DNA of 45,205 nt from Actinomycetota bacterium (GTDB taxonomy: Bacteria > Actinomycetota > CADDZG01 > JAHWKV01 > JAOPZY01). Made by a program: the position numbers and the translations under genes. Shown here piece after piece: positions 1-7,182 of the stretch. The notes under the pieces are model-generated. The model was given only the letters and a program-made list of their open reading frames with translations. It ran no database searches and was not told the DNA's origin. Where the stretch lies: positions 1 through 45,205 of the forward strand of contig DASTWV010000049.1 of NCBI GenBank assembly GCA_035765775.1, in the 5' to 3' direction. Positions within the stretch are counted from its first letter, which is position 1. Every line of letters starts with the position of its first letter.

Positions 1-258
1 CCGTCAAGGGCCTTCGGTCTGCTTCGCAGACGGCCCTCGGTTGGTCCGGGAGGGGAAAGGCAAAGGCGAAGCAAACCGCCGCTTGACAGCCCGACCCTCA
101 TAGGTGTCCCACTGCCCGGGACGAATGTCCCCGACCTCAGCCCGAGGGGCCGCATGTGCGGACCCGGAACGACGGCGTGGGTCCGGGTGCCCCTTGACCC
201 GGCAGATGTTCGTGTCAGAGCCCGGACCCGGACCGCCGCCCACATCATCACGGGGAGG
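1..258. repeat. Left copy of inverted repeat shared with window's right end
   Basis: Bases 1-134 are the reverse complement of 45045-45178 with a single mismatch (position 115). Similarity continues inward to about 258 (right copy to about 44961), interrupted by roughly 40 extra bases in this copy. The outer edge holds a hairpin: AGGGCC (7-12) pairs with GGCCCT (32-37), and GTCTGC (17-22) pairs with GCAGAC (26-31) around a TTC loop. No transposase lies beside it. It may be a dispersed noncoding repeat at which the assembly broke, or the terminal repeat of a larger element. Bases 259-389 hold no gene that I recognise. Confidence 0.9.
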
Positions 259-389
259 TTTCTTCGCCCTGTAAAGCACAGGTCTTCCCCCTGACTTGCA
301 CCACAACCCAACCCATGAAGCGCGCGACATGAAACCAGGCACGCCCGCTGGGTAGAAGTGGAGGGCACACTGCGAAATGGAGCCCAATT

Positions 390-758
390 GTGGACAATCA
401 TCGTGCGGCAGAGTTGCTCGATCATGAGGAGGAGCGCCTGAGCGGGCTCCGGCACACCACCGAGCTGGAATCGCTGGCGGCGGGCTCAGAGATGGACAGC
501 ATCTCCGAGATCGCGGACTACGACCAGCACCCCGGCGACGTGGCGACAGAGACCTTCGAGCGGGAGAAGCGGCTCTCCATCCTCGAGACGGTCGAGGCCG
601 GGCTCGCCGACGTCGCGGCCGCCCGGGCACGCCTCAAGGCGGGCACCTACGGCATCTGCGAGGCGTGCGGCAGGGCGATCGGGGACGAGCGCCTCGCCGC
701 CCAGCCTGCCACCCGCTTCTGCCTCGAGGACCAGGAGAAGGCCGAGATCAGGCATTGA
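390..758 (+). CDS. DksA/TraR-family C4-type zinc finger protein with one Cys missing
   Basis: This 122-aa protein fits the DksA/TraR family, whose members bind RNA polymerase in the secondary channel and tune transcription, often with ppGpp. The N-terminal part (about 1-85) is acidic and helical. It ends in the family motif TYGICEACGRAIGDERL (86-102), followed by RFCLEDQ (109-115). Cys90, Cys93 and Cys111 have normal zinc-finger spacing (CxxC-x17-C), but the fourth position (114) is Asp, so the site would be a C3D or three-Cys site. The start is GTG, since an upstream ATG at 377 is out of frame. The gene stands alone, and a strong hairpin follows at 860-890. The family call is firm and the function inferred. 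Confidence 0.85.
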   Translation: MDNHRAAELLDHEEERLSGLRHTTELESLAAGSEMDSISEIADYDQHPGDVATETFEREKRLSILETVEAGLADVAAARARLKAGTYGICEACGRAIGDERLAAQPATRFCLEDQEKAEIRH

Positions 759-859
759 TCCGCGGCGCTTCGCCGGGGCAGTCTTGTACCGCACAGGTTG
801 CGTAGACCACGATGGCCTCGGCGGCGTTGCCCTGCGGCGTCTGAGATCTGCCCGGCGAA

Positions 860-890
860 CGAGAGGGCCCCCACCGCGAGGGCCCTCTCG
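860..890. terminator. Perfect 11-bp stem terminator between convergent genes
   Basis: CGAGAGGGCCC (860-870) and GGGCCCTCTCG (880-890) are exact inverted repeats around a 9-base loop. The hairpin lies between the stop of the DksA-like gene (758) and the stop of the convergent leftward gene (906), so it could end transcription from both sides. It has no clear T-tract, which is common in high-GC actinobacteria. Confidence 0.75.
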
Positions 891-905
891 AACTCGGGCT
901 GCCGG

Positions 906-1175
906 TCAGACGTCGCGCGCGATCTCGTAGACGTTGGACGAGCGGAACTCGATGGTGGCATCCGCGGGCACCTTGGCGTTGGCTGCGACCCGCAATGCCG
1001 CTTCCTCTGAGTCAAAGACGAGGAAACTCATGGCGTTCTGGCCGGAAGCCGCCCAGGTTCCCCGGACGAAGCCGGGAACCGTCTTCATGAACGCCACGAG
1101 CCCGTCCAGCTCGCGGTCCTGATCGCTCGGGGAGAACCCGGGCTTGAGTGATGCCTGAAATACCAGTGCGTGCAT
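906..1175 (-). CDS. Small dimeric alpha/beta barrel protein (ABM monooxygenase-like)
   Basis: This 89-aa protein has the size and pattern of the antibiotic-biosynthesis-monooxygenase/YdhR-like ferredoxin fold: an N-terminal strand (MHALVFQASL), a helix (DRELDGLVAFMKTVPGF), then WAASGQNAMSFLVFDSEEAALRVA. Members oxidise aromatic polyketides or act as small stress-related dimers. The start at 1175 follows a strong GGAGGAG; an in-frame upstream ATG at 1199 would place that ribosome-binding site inside the gene. It is the last gene of a leftward set, 51 bp after the O-methyltransferase. The fold is fairly secure; whether it is an oxygenase or a non-catalytic member cannot be told. Confidence 0.7.
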   Translation of the reverse strand: MHALVFQASLKPGFSPSDQDRELDGLVAFMKTVPGFVRGTWAASGQNAMSFLVFDSEEAALRVAANAKVPADATIEFRSSNVYEIARDV

Positions 1176-1226
1176 CGTGCTCCTCCTTTCGTCCCTCACG
1201 GGACAGTTCGGTTCCTGGCGGCTGCG

Positions 1227-2249
1227 TCAGATGGCGACAGCTTCGACTGCACTGATGGGCCCTGCGGTGTGGATGACGCGCCCGGGCTGGAATCCGGTGG
1301 AGCGCAGGAGGGCTCGCAAGTCCGAGGGCCGCCGCTCCTGGCCACCGGTCACGGCCAGCATGAGGACATCCAGGGTCTGGCTGACCAGATCGACCCCCTC
1401 GTCAGGCAGGAGGTGTTCGATGATCAGCATGGTGGCGCCCGGCTGCGCCGCACGGCGGATCGCCCCGAGGATGGCGGCGGCTTCCCGGTCCCGCCAGTCG
1501 TGCAGGACCTCCATGAGCAGGTAGAGATCGGCGGCGGGGAGCGGATCGTGGAAGAAGTCACCGGCTTGGGTACGGAGCCGTTCGGGATGGGGACCGGCGC
1601 CGCCGACTACTTCGGGAAGGTCGAATAACACGCCCCGGGCTTCCGGGGCGACCGCCAGGATGGCGTGCAGCAGATGACCCCGGCCGCCGGCGATGTCGGC
1701 GATGGTTCCGAACGGCCGGAAGTCGTAGGCGGCCAGGAGGTCGTCGATGTCCGCCCGTGCCTTGTCTGCCATTGCCTGGCCGAACACTGCGGCTTCCTCT
1801 GCGTGGCCTTCGAGGTAATGAAAGAAGCCCGCGGGGTCGACGCATTCCGCGCCGGGGCGGCCGGTGGCGGCGGCGTGATCCAAAGCGGCGATTGCCGCCC
1901 GCGCCACCGGAAGGCCATTGATGCGGGCGAACGACCGCATCGACCGCGGGTGGTCGCTGCACAGCAAGCGGGACACCCGGTTATGCCGGAACCCCTCACC
2001 GGCGCACTCGAAGATGCCATGGGCGCAGAGGAGCCGCAGGAGGCGTTCGAGCGCCATCGCGTCCACCTGGCAGGGACCCGCCAGGGCTGCTGCCGGGAGC
2101 GCCTCGTCGCCAAGATGGTCAGCAACGCCGACCTCCGCCACCACGTGCAGGGCTCGTGAGGGAACCACCGCCTGGGCGAGTCCCCAGATGACCTCATGGG
2201 GCGCCCGGGTGCCCGGCTCCGTCGCTGGTTCCGTTGTGGTTGCTGCCAT
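1227..2249 (-). CDS. SAM-dependent O-methyltransferase (Methyltransf_2 type)
   Basis: This 340-aa protein has the two-part build of acetylserotonin/hydroxyneurosporene-type O-methyltransferases: a helical dimerisation and winged-helix half (about 15-110, HEVIWGLAQAVVPSRALHVVAE) and a Rossmann SAM domain. The SAM-binding motif IADIAGGRGHLLHAI spans about 183-197, an acidic ribose-binding FDLPEV follows at about 209-214, and LMEVLHDWRD (245-254) carries the His (250) that acts as general base in the family. The length is normal. The start is chosen at 2249, preceded by GGGAGG, rather than at 2282. It lies downstream of the LuxR regulator and glycosyltransferase and probably methylates a hydroxyl of a small aromatic or polyketide-like product. 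The substrate is unknown. Confidence 0.88.
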   Translation of the reverse strand: MAATTTEPATEPGTRAPHEVIWGLAQAVVPSRALHVVAEVGVADHLGDEALPAAALAGPCQVDAMALERLLRLLCAHGIFECAGEGFRHNRVSRLLCSDHPRSMRSFARINGLPVARAAIAALDHAAATGRPGAECVDPAGFFHYLEGHAEEAAVFGQAMADKARADIDDLLAAYDFRPFGTIADIAGGRGHLLHAILAVAPEARGVLFDLPEVVGGAGPHPERLRTQAGDFFHDPLPAADLYLLMEVLHDWRDREAAAILGAIRRAAQPGATMLIIEHLLPDEGVDLVSQTLDVLMLAVTGGQERRPSDLRALLRSTGFQPGRVIHTAGPISAVEAVAI

Positions 2250-2341
2250 TTCCGCCTCCCTTTCTCGACGTGGCGTGTACACCAGCGACGATAGGAAGGA
2301 GGCTGCAGCAGGTCATCCGCCGGATTGCTCAGGCGGCGTAC

Positions 2342-5200
2342 TCATTTCTCGCCGTGGATGGTGCCCTGCCGCTCGAACCAGAGCGCAACCTGGGCCCGGT
2401 TGCGGAATCCCAGCTTGGTCAGGATGTGCTGCACGTGGTTCTGTGCGGTGCGCTCCGAGAGCACGAGCCGGTCGGCGATCTCCCGGTTGGAGAGACCCTG
2501 CGCCACAAGCCCGGCTACCTCCCGCTCCCGGACGGTAAGCGGCCCGGGGGCCGAGCGCTCCACCGCATCGAGCACGTCCTGCATCCGCCCGGCAACCGCA
2601 TGCAGTCTCAGCGCCCGTGCGGCGTCGAGATGCTCAGCGGCGAGTGCCCGCGCCCCTTCCCGATCGCCCGGCGCGTCCCGGAGGAGCAGGGCCGCAGCCT
2701 CATCGCTGGCGCTCTCCAGCTCGTATCCCGCGGCACCGGCCTCCCGGCTGAGCTGGCGGGCCTGGCCGAGGAATGCCGCGGCGGCGTCACGCTGCCCCAG
2801 ATGCAGGGCGGCCTTCCCAAGCCAGAGTTCCACCGGACCCAGGTAGGTGGCCGCCCCCAGACCGCAGGCGACGTGATGGCCGCGGTAGGCCTGCAGCCAG
2901 TCCTGGAGTACCTGGACATCCTCGGGTCGGCCCAGCGCGATGGCCGTCTCGAGCCCCAGAGCGGCGCCCAACAACACGACATGGGGGGGCGGGCGCCAGT
3001 GCGCCACTGGCCCGAGGGAACGCCAGAGGTCGCCTGCCTCTCCGAGCCGTCCCTCACCCGCCAGGTCATGGGCCAGGGCGAGATCGGCGATGAAGGGCGG
3101 ACGTCCCCCCGGCGTGCTGCTCTCCAGCGCGGTCCGGGTTACGCCGTCCAGCCCGGCGTGCCGGGCAATGCCGGACAGGACCGCGGCGCGCCGGTTCGGA
3201 GGCTCCGGATGGTCGCCCCACGCCGCCAGGCCGATCGCCTCGTCGCTCAACCGGCGCGCCTCGGCCAGCCGGCCCTGCGCCTGCGCCAGCACCGCCCGGG
3301 TGTGAAGCACCTGGTACCGGGCGAGCGGGCTGCGCAGCGCATCGGCCAGCACCGCCGAGCGATCCAACTCGCCCGGGATCCGTCCCAATCGGCCTTGTTG
3401 GAACAGGACGTCCACCCGGCAGAGCCGACCCCGGAGCTCGACATCGGCCCGCCCGGCGGCCTCCCCCAGCCGGGTCAGGCGGTCGGCCACTTCCTCTCGC
3501 TCCGCCAGTTTCCCGGGGTGGGCGGCCACGACCTGCCGTGCCCGGAAGGCGGCCACCCGGGCAGCCAGATCACCCGACGCCTCGGCAACGCGCACCGCCT
3601 CGGCGCTGGCCTCCTCTGCCGCGTCATTGTCGGGGAGGAAGATGAAGGTCTCGGCGAAACGCGCCGACAGCCGGGCGCGGAGGGGAGTCGGATCGGGGCC
3701 GAGGCGGTCGAGCACCTCCCGGCACATCTGACGCGTGGCAAGGTCGAAGCCTGGTTGGCCGACCGGATCCAAGACCAGGGCCGCCTCGACCACCAGGTGC
3801 GGACGGGCTTGGTCCGGTGCCGACTCAAGGGCAGACATCCGGCAGCGATGGCAGTCGCCCAGCGCGCCGGCCAGGTTGTGCGCCCGGGCCGCGCCGAGGA
3901 GCAGCCTGCTGCGCGCCTGGGCGTCGATCTCGGCTCCTCCGACCGACGCGGCCTGCTCGTAGAGCCGGGCGGCGTGTTCGTACCCCAACTGCGCCATGGC
4001 CAGGTCGGCCGCACGCTCGAGCCAGGAGGCGGCGAGGCCGCGGGAGCCACCACTGGCCGACGCCGCCCGGTGCCGGGCAATCTCGAACAGGTGGGGGCCG
4101 GCCTCGCTGCCGTGGCGGGCTTCGAGCGCCTCGGCGGCGCCCCGGTGCAAGGCGTGCTGCACCGCGGGCGAAATCCCTTCCAGGACAGCGCCGTGGACCA
4201 GGGCATGGGCGAACCGGTGGCTGGCGGGCGGGAGGCCCGCCTGCAGGAGGCCTGCGGCGACGGCCGGTGCGAGCGCCTCCAGGCACGCGCCTTCTGCGAT
4301 GGCCAAGACGCCCGCCAGCACCGAGGAGTCGAACTCCCTCCCCAGCACGGCCGCCCCCTGCACCGCGGTCTGGGTAGCCTCAGGCAGGCGGGCAAGCCGG
4401 GGGCGTACGGCGGTGCCCAGGTGACCCCGCCCCCCGGCCCGTTGCTCGCCCAGGCTGATGGCCGCCTCCCGCACCGAAAAGGGATTGCCGCCGGTCAGCG
4501 CCGTGATCCCGGCGAATTCCGACTCGGTCACCTCGGTGCCGGTCAGCGACTCCAGCTCCCGGCGGACGCTGTCCGGCTCCAGGCCCACCAGCGGGAGGTC
4601 GTGGACCCGGCGTAGCCCGGCCAACCGCTCCACCAGGCCGCCGGGGGCCGGATCCCGGGTGTTGATCCAGACCAGACAGCGCGCGGCGGGCAGGCCCAGG
4701 GCCAGCTGCCGAAGCAGGAGAAGCGACGCCTCGTCGGCCCAGTGCATGTCCTCCAGGAAGATCGCCAGGCGCTCCTCGGCCGCCGTCGCCGCAAGCACCC
4801 GGCTCACCGCATCGAAGACCAGGAAGCGTTCCTCAGCGCCGGTCTCCACCCACTGGGCTTTGGCTCCCTCACCCCACAGCCGGCGAAGCGGCGCAGCCAC
4901 CGCCTGGTCGCCCGCGATGCTCAGGATGCGGGTCGAGGTCTGCAGGGCTCGGAAGACCTGCCTCCAGGGCCACAGCGGAGGGGTGGCCACGCTGTCGTCG
5001 GCCATCCCCCAGGCCACCGCGAACCCGCGCCCGGCAGCCCGCCCCGCCGCTTCCTCGGCCAGGCGGGTCTTGCCGATGCCCGCCTCCCCGCGGCACAGCA
5101 CCACCGCCGCCTCGCCGGCTTCGGCGCGTGCCAGGGCGGCATCCACCACCGCCAATTCACGCTGCCGTCCGACGAACTCGGTACGCCGCGGTGCCTGCAT
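2342..5200 (-). CDS. Giant LuxR-family regulator with N-terminal AAA ATPase (LAL type)
   Basis: This 952-aa regulator has the LAL (large ATP-binding LuxR) plan. An N-terminal ATPase carries Walker A GEAGIGKT (38-45) and a Walker B region [11 protein letters not shown] (about 146-156). A long helical TPR-like middle follows, and a C-terminal LuxR helix-turn-helix (about 890-945) contains [20 protein letters not shown] and [17 protein letters not shown]. Such proteins activate secondary-metabolite or sugar genes in response to ligands bound by the ATPase/TPR part. The start ATG at 5200 begins just before the conserved EFVGRQREL; the ribosome-binding site is weak. It lies 52 bp downstream of the glycosyltransferase and 92 bp upstream of the O-methyltransferase, so it may regulate its own operon. 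Confidence 0.9.
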   Translation of the reverse strand: MQAPRRTEFVGRQRELAVVDAALARAEAGEAAVVLCRGEAGIGKTRLAEEAAGRAAGRGFAVAWGMADDSVATPPLWPWRQVFRALQTSTRILSIAGDQAVAAPLRRLWGEGAKAQWVETGAEERFLVFDAVSRVLAATAAEERLAIFLEDMHWADEASLLLLRQLALGLPAARCLVWINTRDPAPGGLVERLAGLRRVHDLPLVGLEPDSVRRELESLTGTEVTESEFAGITALTGGNPFSVREAAISLGEQRAGGRGHLGTAVRPRLARLPEATQTAVQGAAVLGREFDSSVLAGVLAIAEGACLEALAPAVAAGLLQAGLPPASHRFAHALVHGAVLEGISPAVQHALHRGAAEALEARHGSEAGPHLFEIARHRAASASGGSRGLAASWLERAADLAMAQLGYEHAARLYEQAASVGGAEIDAQARSRLLLGAARAHNLAGALGDCHRCRMSALESAPDQARPHLVVEAALVLDPVGQPGFDLATRQMCREVLDRLGPDPTPLRARLSARFAETFIFLPDNDAAEEASAEAVRVAEASGDLAARVAAFRARQVVAAHPGKLAEREEVADRLTRLGEAAGRADVELRGRLCRVDVLFQQGRLGRIPGELDRSAVLADALRSPLARYQVLHTRAVLAQAQGRLAEARRLSDEAIGLAAWGDHPEPPNRRAAVLSGIARHAGLDGVTRTALESSTPGGRPPFIADLALAHDLAGEGRLGEAGDLWRSLGPVAHWRPPPHVVLLGAALGLETAIALGRPEDVQVLQDWLQAYRGHHVACGLGAATYLGPVELWLGKAALHLGQRDAAAAFLGQARQLSREAGAAGYELESASDEAAALLLRDAPGDREGARALAAEHLDAARALRLHAVAGRMQDVLDAVERSAPGPLTVREREVAGLVAQGLSNREIADRLVLSERTAQNHVQHILTKLGFRNRAQVALWFERQGTIHGEK

Positions 5201-5252
5201 GTGCCAATTGAAGCACCGCTCGCGGTGGGCGATGATCCAGCCTCCCCCGGTG

Positions 5253-6461
5253 TCAGGCGCGCCGGGCCCCGGCCAGTTCGGGGAGCCGCTCGGCCACCTC
5301 GGCGGCTGCCGGCATGGCGGCGATCTCGGCGGCGATCTCCCGGGTGCGGCGGTGCAGGTCACCACCGGCCAGCATCGAGTCGACCGCGGCCGACACCATC
5401 TGGGCAGTGAGGTCGGCCGGAACCGTCAAGGGGGCGGCCATCGGGCCGATCTGGGTGGTCGTGGTGGCGCAGACCACCGCCGCCCCCGCCCGGGCGCAGG
5501 CGGCGGCCACCAGGGGCTGGTCGGTTCCCAGGGGCAGCAGGCAGAGCGGGACCCCAGCCCCCAGCGCACCGTAGACCGTGCCCCGGCCGGCATGGCACAC
5601 GACCCCGGATGCCTTCGCCAGCACGGCGTCCTGCGGGATGTACGCCGCGGTCCTGACATTGGCGGGCAGCGGACGCAGCGTTTCCACGGCAGCGGGGTCG
5701 CCGGTCGTCATCACCACATCGATGTCCCGGCCCTCCAGGGCCTCGGCAATGGTGCGGAATACCGGCAGCAAGCGGTTGACCACCGTCCCGAGCGTCACGT
5801 AGACCAACGGCCTCCCCCCGAGGTCGTCCAGCCAACCGGGTGCCATCACATCGCTCCGGCGGGCGTATACCTCCGGCCGGATGGCCCAGCGCCGGGTGTC
5901 GGCCGCCAGGTATGGGTTGGCCAGCGCCGGGGGCGTCCGGTCCAGGTAGGCATCGCCGGTCAGGCTGGTGAGCTCGGGATCGGGAGCGAGGCCCCGTTCC
6001 GACCGCAGGCTGGCGAGCACATCGCCCAGCAGCAACTGCGCCACCGGCGCCGGCATCGTGTCGGTGACCCCGAACACGGCCACCGGAAGGTTGAGCTCCT
6101 CGGCCGCCGCCCAGGCCCCGAAGTCGAGGTTGTCCCGCACCATCAGGTCCGGGGTCCAGGATCCGGCAAGCTCCACCAGCCCGGCTGCCTGCGGGCCGGA
6201 CGTGAAGCCGGTCAGCCAGCGCAGCTGCTCGATGGAGGATTGCCGGGCGAAGTCCTCAGTGGGGGGAGTCCCTGCCCAGTCTGCTCCGGTAGCCACCGGG
6301 GTGAGCCCCACGGCCTGCACGGCACCGCCGAAGGAGGCAGCGGTGGCCACGCGCACCTCATGACCGCTGTCCTGCAGTGCCCGGGCCAGTGGGGCAACTG
6401 CGCTCAGATGGCCGGCACCGGGGATCAGGGTGAACAGCACTCGCACGGAACGTGACTGCAT
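5253..6461 (-). CDS. MGT/EryCIII-like UDP-glycosyltransferase (GT1)
   Basis: This 402-aa protein is a GT-B fold family 1 glycosyltransferase, like those that glycosylate macrolides, anthracyclines or flavonoids. The N-terminus [20 protein letters not shown] carries the expected His that activates the acceptor. The C-terminal nucleotide-sugar site shows [18 protein letters not shown] and LPLGTDQP, matching the family's HxGxGT and final DQ pair. The start at 6461 has an AAGGAGG six bases upstream. It is the first gene of a leftward set with a LuxR regulator, an O-methyltransferase and an ABM-like protein, and it diverges from a TetR gene across a palindromic operator candidate (6492-6516). Donor sugar and acceptor are unknown; no sugar-biosynthesis genes are present. 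Confidence 0.88.
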   Translation of the reverse strand: MQSRSVRVLFTLIPGAGHLSAVAPLARALQDSGHEVRVATAASFGGAVQAVGLTPVATGADWAGTPPTEDFARQSSIEQLRWLTGFTSGPQAAGLVELAGSWTPDLMVRDNLDFGAWAAAEELNLPVAVFGVTDTMPAPVAQLLLGDVLASLRSERGLAPDPELTSLTGDAYLDRTPPALANPYLAADTRRWAIRPEVYARRSDVMAPGWLDDLGGRPLVYVTLGTVVNRLLPVFRTIAEALEGRDIDVVMTTGDPAAVETLRPLPANVRTAAYIPQDAVLAKASGVVCHAGRGTVYGALGAGVPLCLLPLGTDQPLVAAACARAGAAVVCATTTTQIGPMAAPLTVPADLTAQMVSAAVDSMLAGGDLHRRTREIAAEIAAMPAAAEVAERLPELAGARRA

Positions 6462-6491
6462 GACCAGCCTCCTTAGTTCAGGTTGCCTAAT

Positions 6492-6516
6492 GTCACTGCA
6501 TTGAAGCTGTAGTGAC
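6492..6516. promoter_or_regulatory. Probable TetR operator between divergent genes
   Basis: GTCACTGCA (6492-6500) and TGTAGTGAC (6508-6516) form an inverted repeat with 8 of 9 pairs matched and a 7-base spacer. It lies 30 bp upstream of the glycosyltransferase start and just before the TetR gene. Size, symmetry and location fit a TetR dimer site that would control both directions. Confidence 0.6.
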
Positions 6517-6540
6517 GTGGGTGGTACTGTAGCGTCGGTT

Positions 6541-7182
6541 GTGGACGACGTCAAGGCCCCGATGACCTACCGGCAACGCCAGGCCGAGGAGACCAAGGCG
6601 CGGATTGCCACCGCGGCCCGGGACCTCTTCGCACGCCAGGGGTACGCCCAAACCAGCATGGAGGCGATTGCCGCCGAGGTGGGGGTGGCAGTGCGGACGG
6701 TCTATGCCGCCTTCGGGACCAAGAAAGCGATCCTCGGCGCCATCTGCGAGCAGTGGCTGGAGCGTGCCCAGACACTGGTGCTGGTCCAGGAGGCGATGGC
6801 CGCGCCCGGAGCCCGCCGCCGCCTGGCTCTGCTTGCCCGGGCCGTCCGCCTCCAGTGGGAAGAGGGGGGCGACATCCTGACCATGTTGGAGGTCGCGGCT
6901 GCCGGTGACGCCGAGATCCGGGCGATGGTTGACGGTTGGGCCGGGGCGCGGGCGGCAGCCATGGGGCGGGTGCTGGCCGGCGTGGAGAGTGAGCTCGTGG
7001 CGTCGCTCGGGTTGGCCGGTGCCACCGCCGTCGTGCGGGCGATGACGGCGCCCCAGCTGTACCAATCGCTGGTCGGCGACTCGGGCTGGCTTCCAGATCA
7101 GTTCGAGGAATGGCTGGGCGAGGCGCTCGCCTCGCTGCTGCTGCCGCCCAAGGCCCGTTCCCGGGCCCGCACCCAGGGATGA
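6541..7182 (+). CDS. TetR/AcrR-family repressor
   Basis: This protein is about 213 aa with a classical TetR helix-turn-helix: TKARIATAARDLFARQGYA, then TSMEAIAAEVGVAVRTVYAAF, and KKAILGAI. The C-terminal ligand domain is helical and matches the TetR type ending in QLYQSLVGDSGWLPDQFEEWL. The start is uncertain: GTG 6541 and ATG 6562 are both plausible and neither has a strong ribosome-binding site; GTG 6517 would start right at the operator. The stop overlaps the start of the downstream LuxR regulator (ATGA), implying translational coupling. It probably represses the divergent glycosyltransferase operon and itself through the dyad at 6492-6516. Confidence 0.88.
   Translation: MDDVKAPMTYRQRQAEETKARIATAARDLFARQGYAQTSMEAIAAEVGVAVRTVYAAFGTKKAILGAICEQWLERAQTLVLVQEAMAAPGARRRLALLARAVRLQWEEGGDILTMLEVAAAGDAEIRAMVDGWAGARAAAMGRVLAGVESELVASLGLAGATAVVRAMTAPQLYQSLVGDSGWLPDQFEEWLGEALASLLLPPKARSRARTQG

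Noticed and set aside
1-389. Small protein encoded in the end repeats (ending in RTNRGPSAKQTEGP)
   Set aside because: The two copies share this frame over the conserved 134 bp, but an indel shifts the frame just inward and only one silent difference is seen, too little to argue for coding.
2234-4615. Long plus-strand open frame of 793 codons
   Set aside because: It is antisense to the LuxR/ATPase gene, with no recognisable motifs; long shadow frames are expected at this GC.
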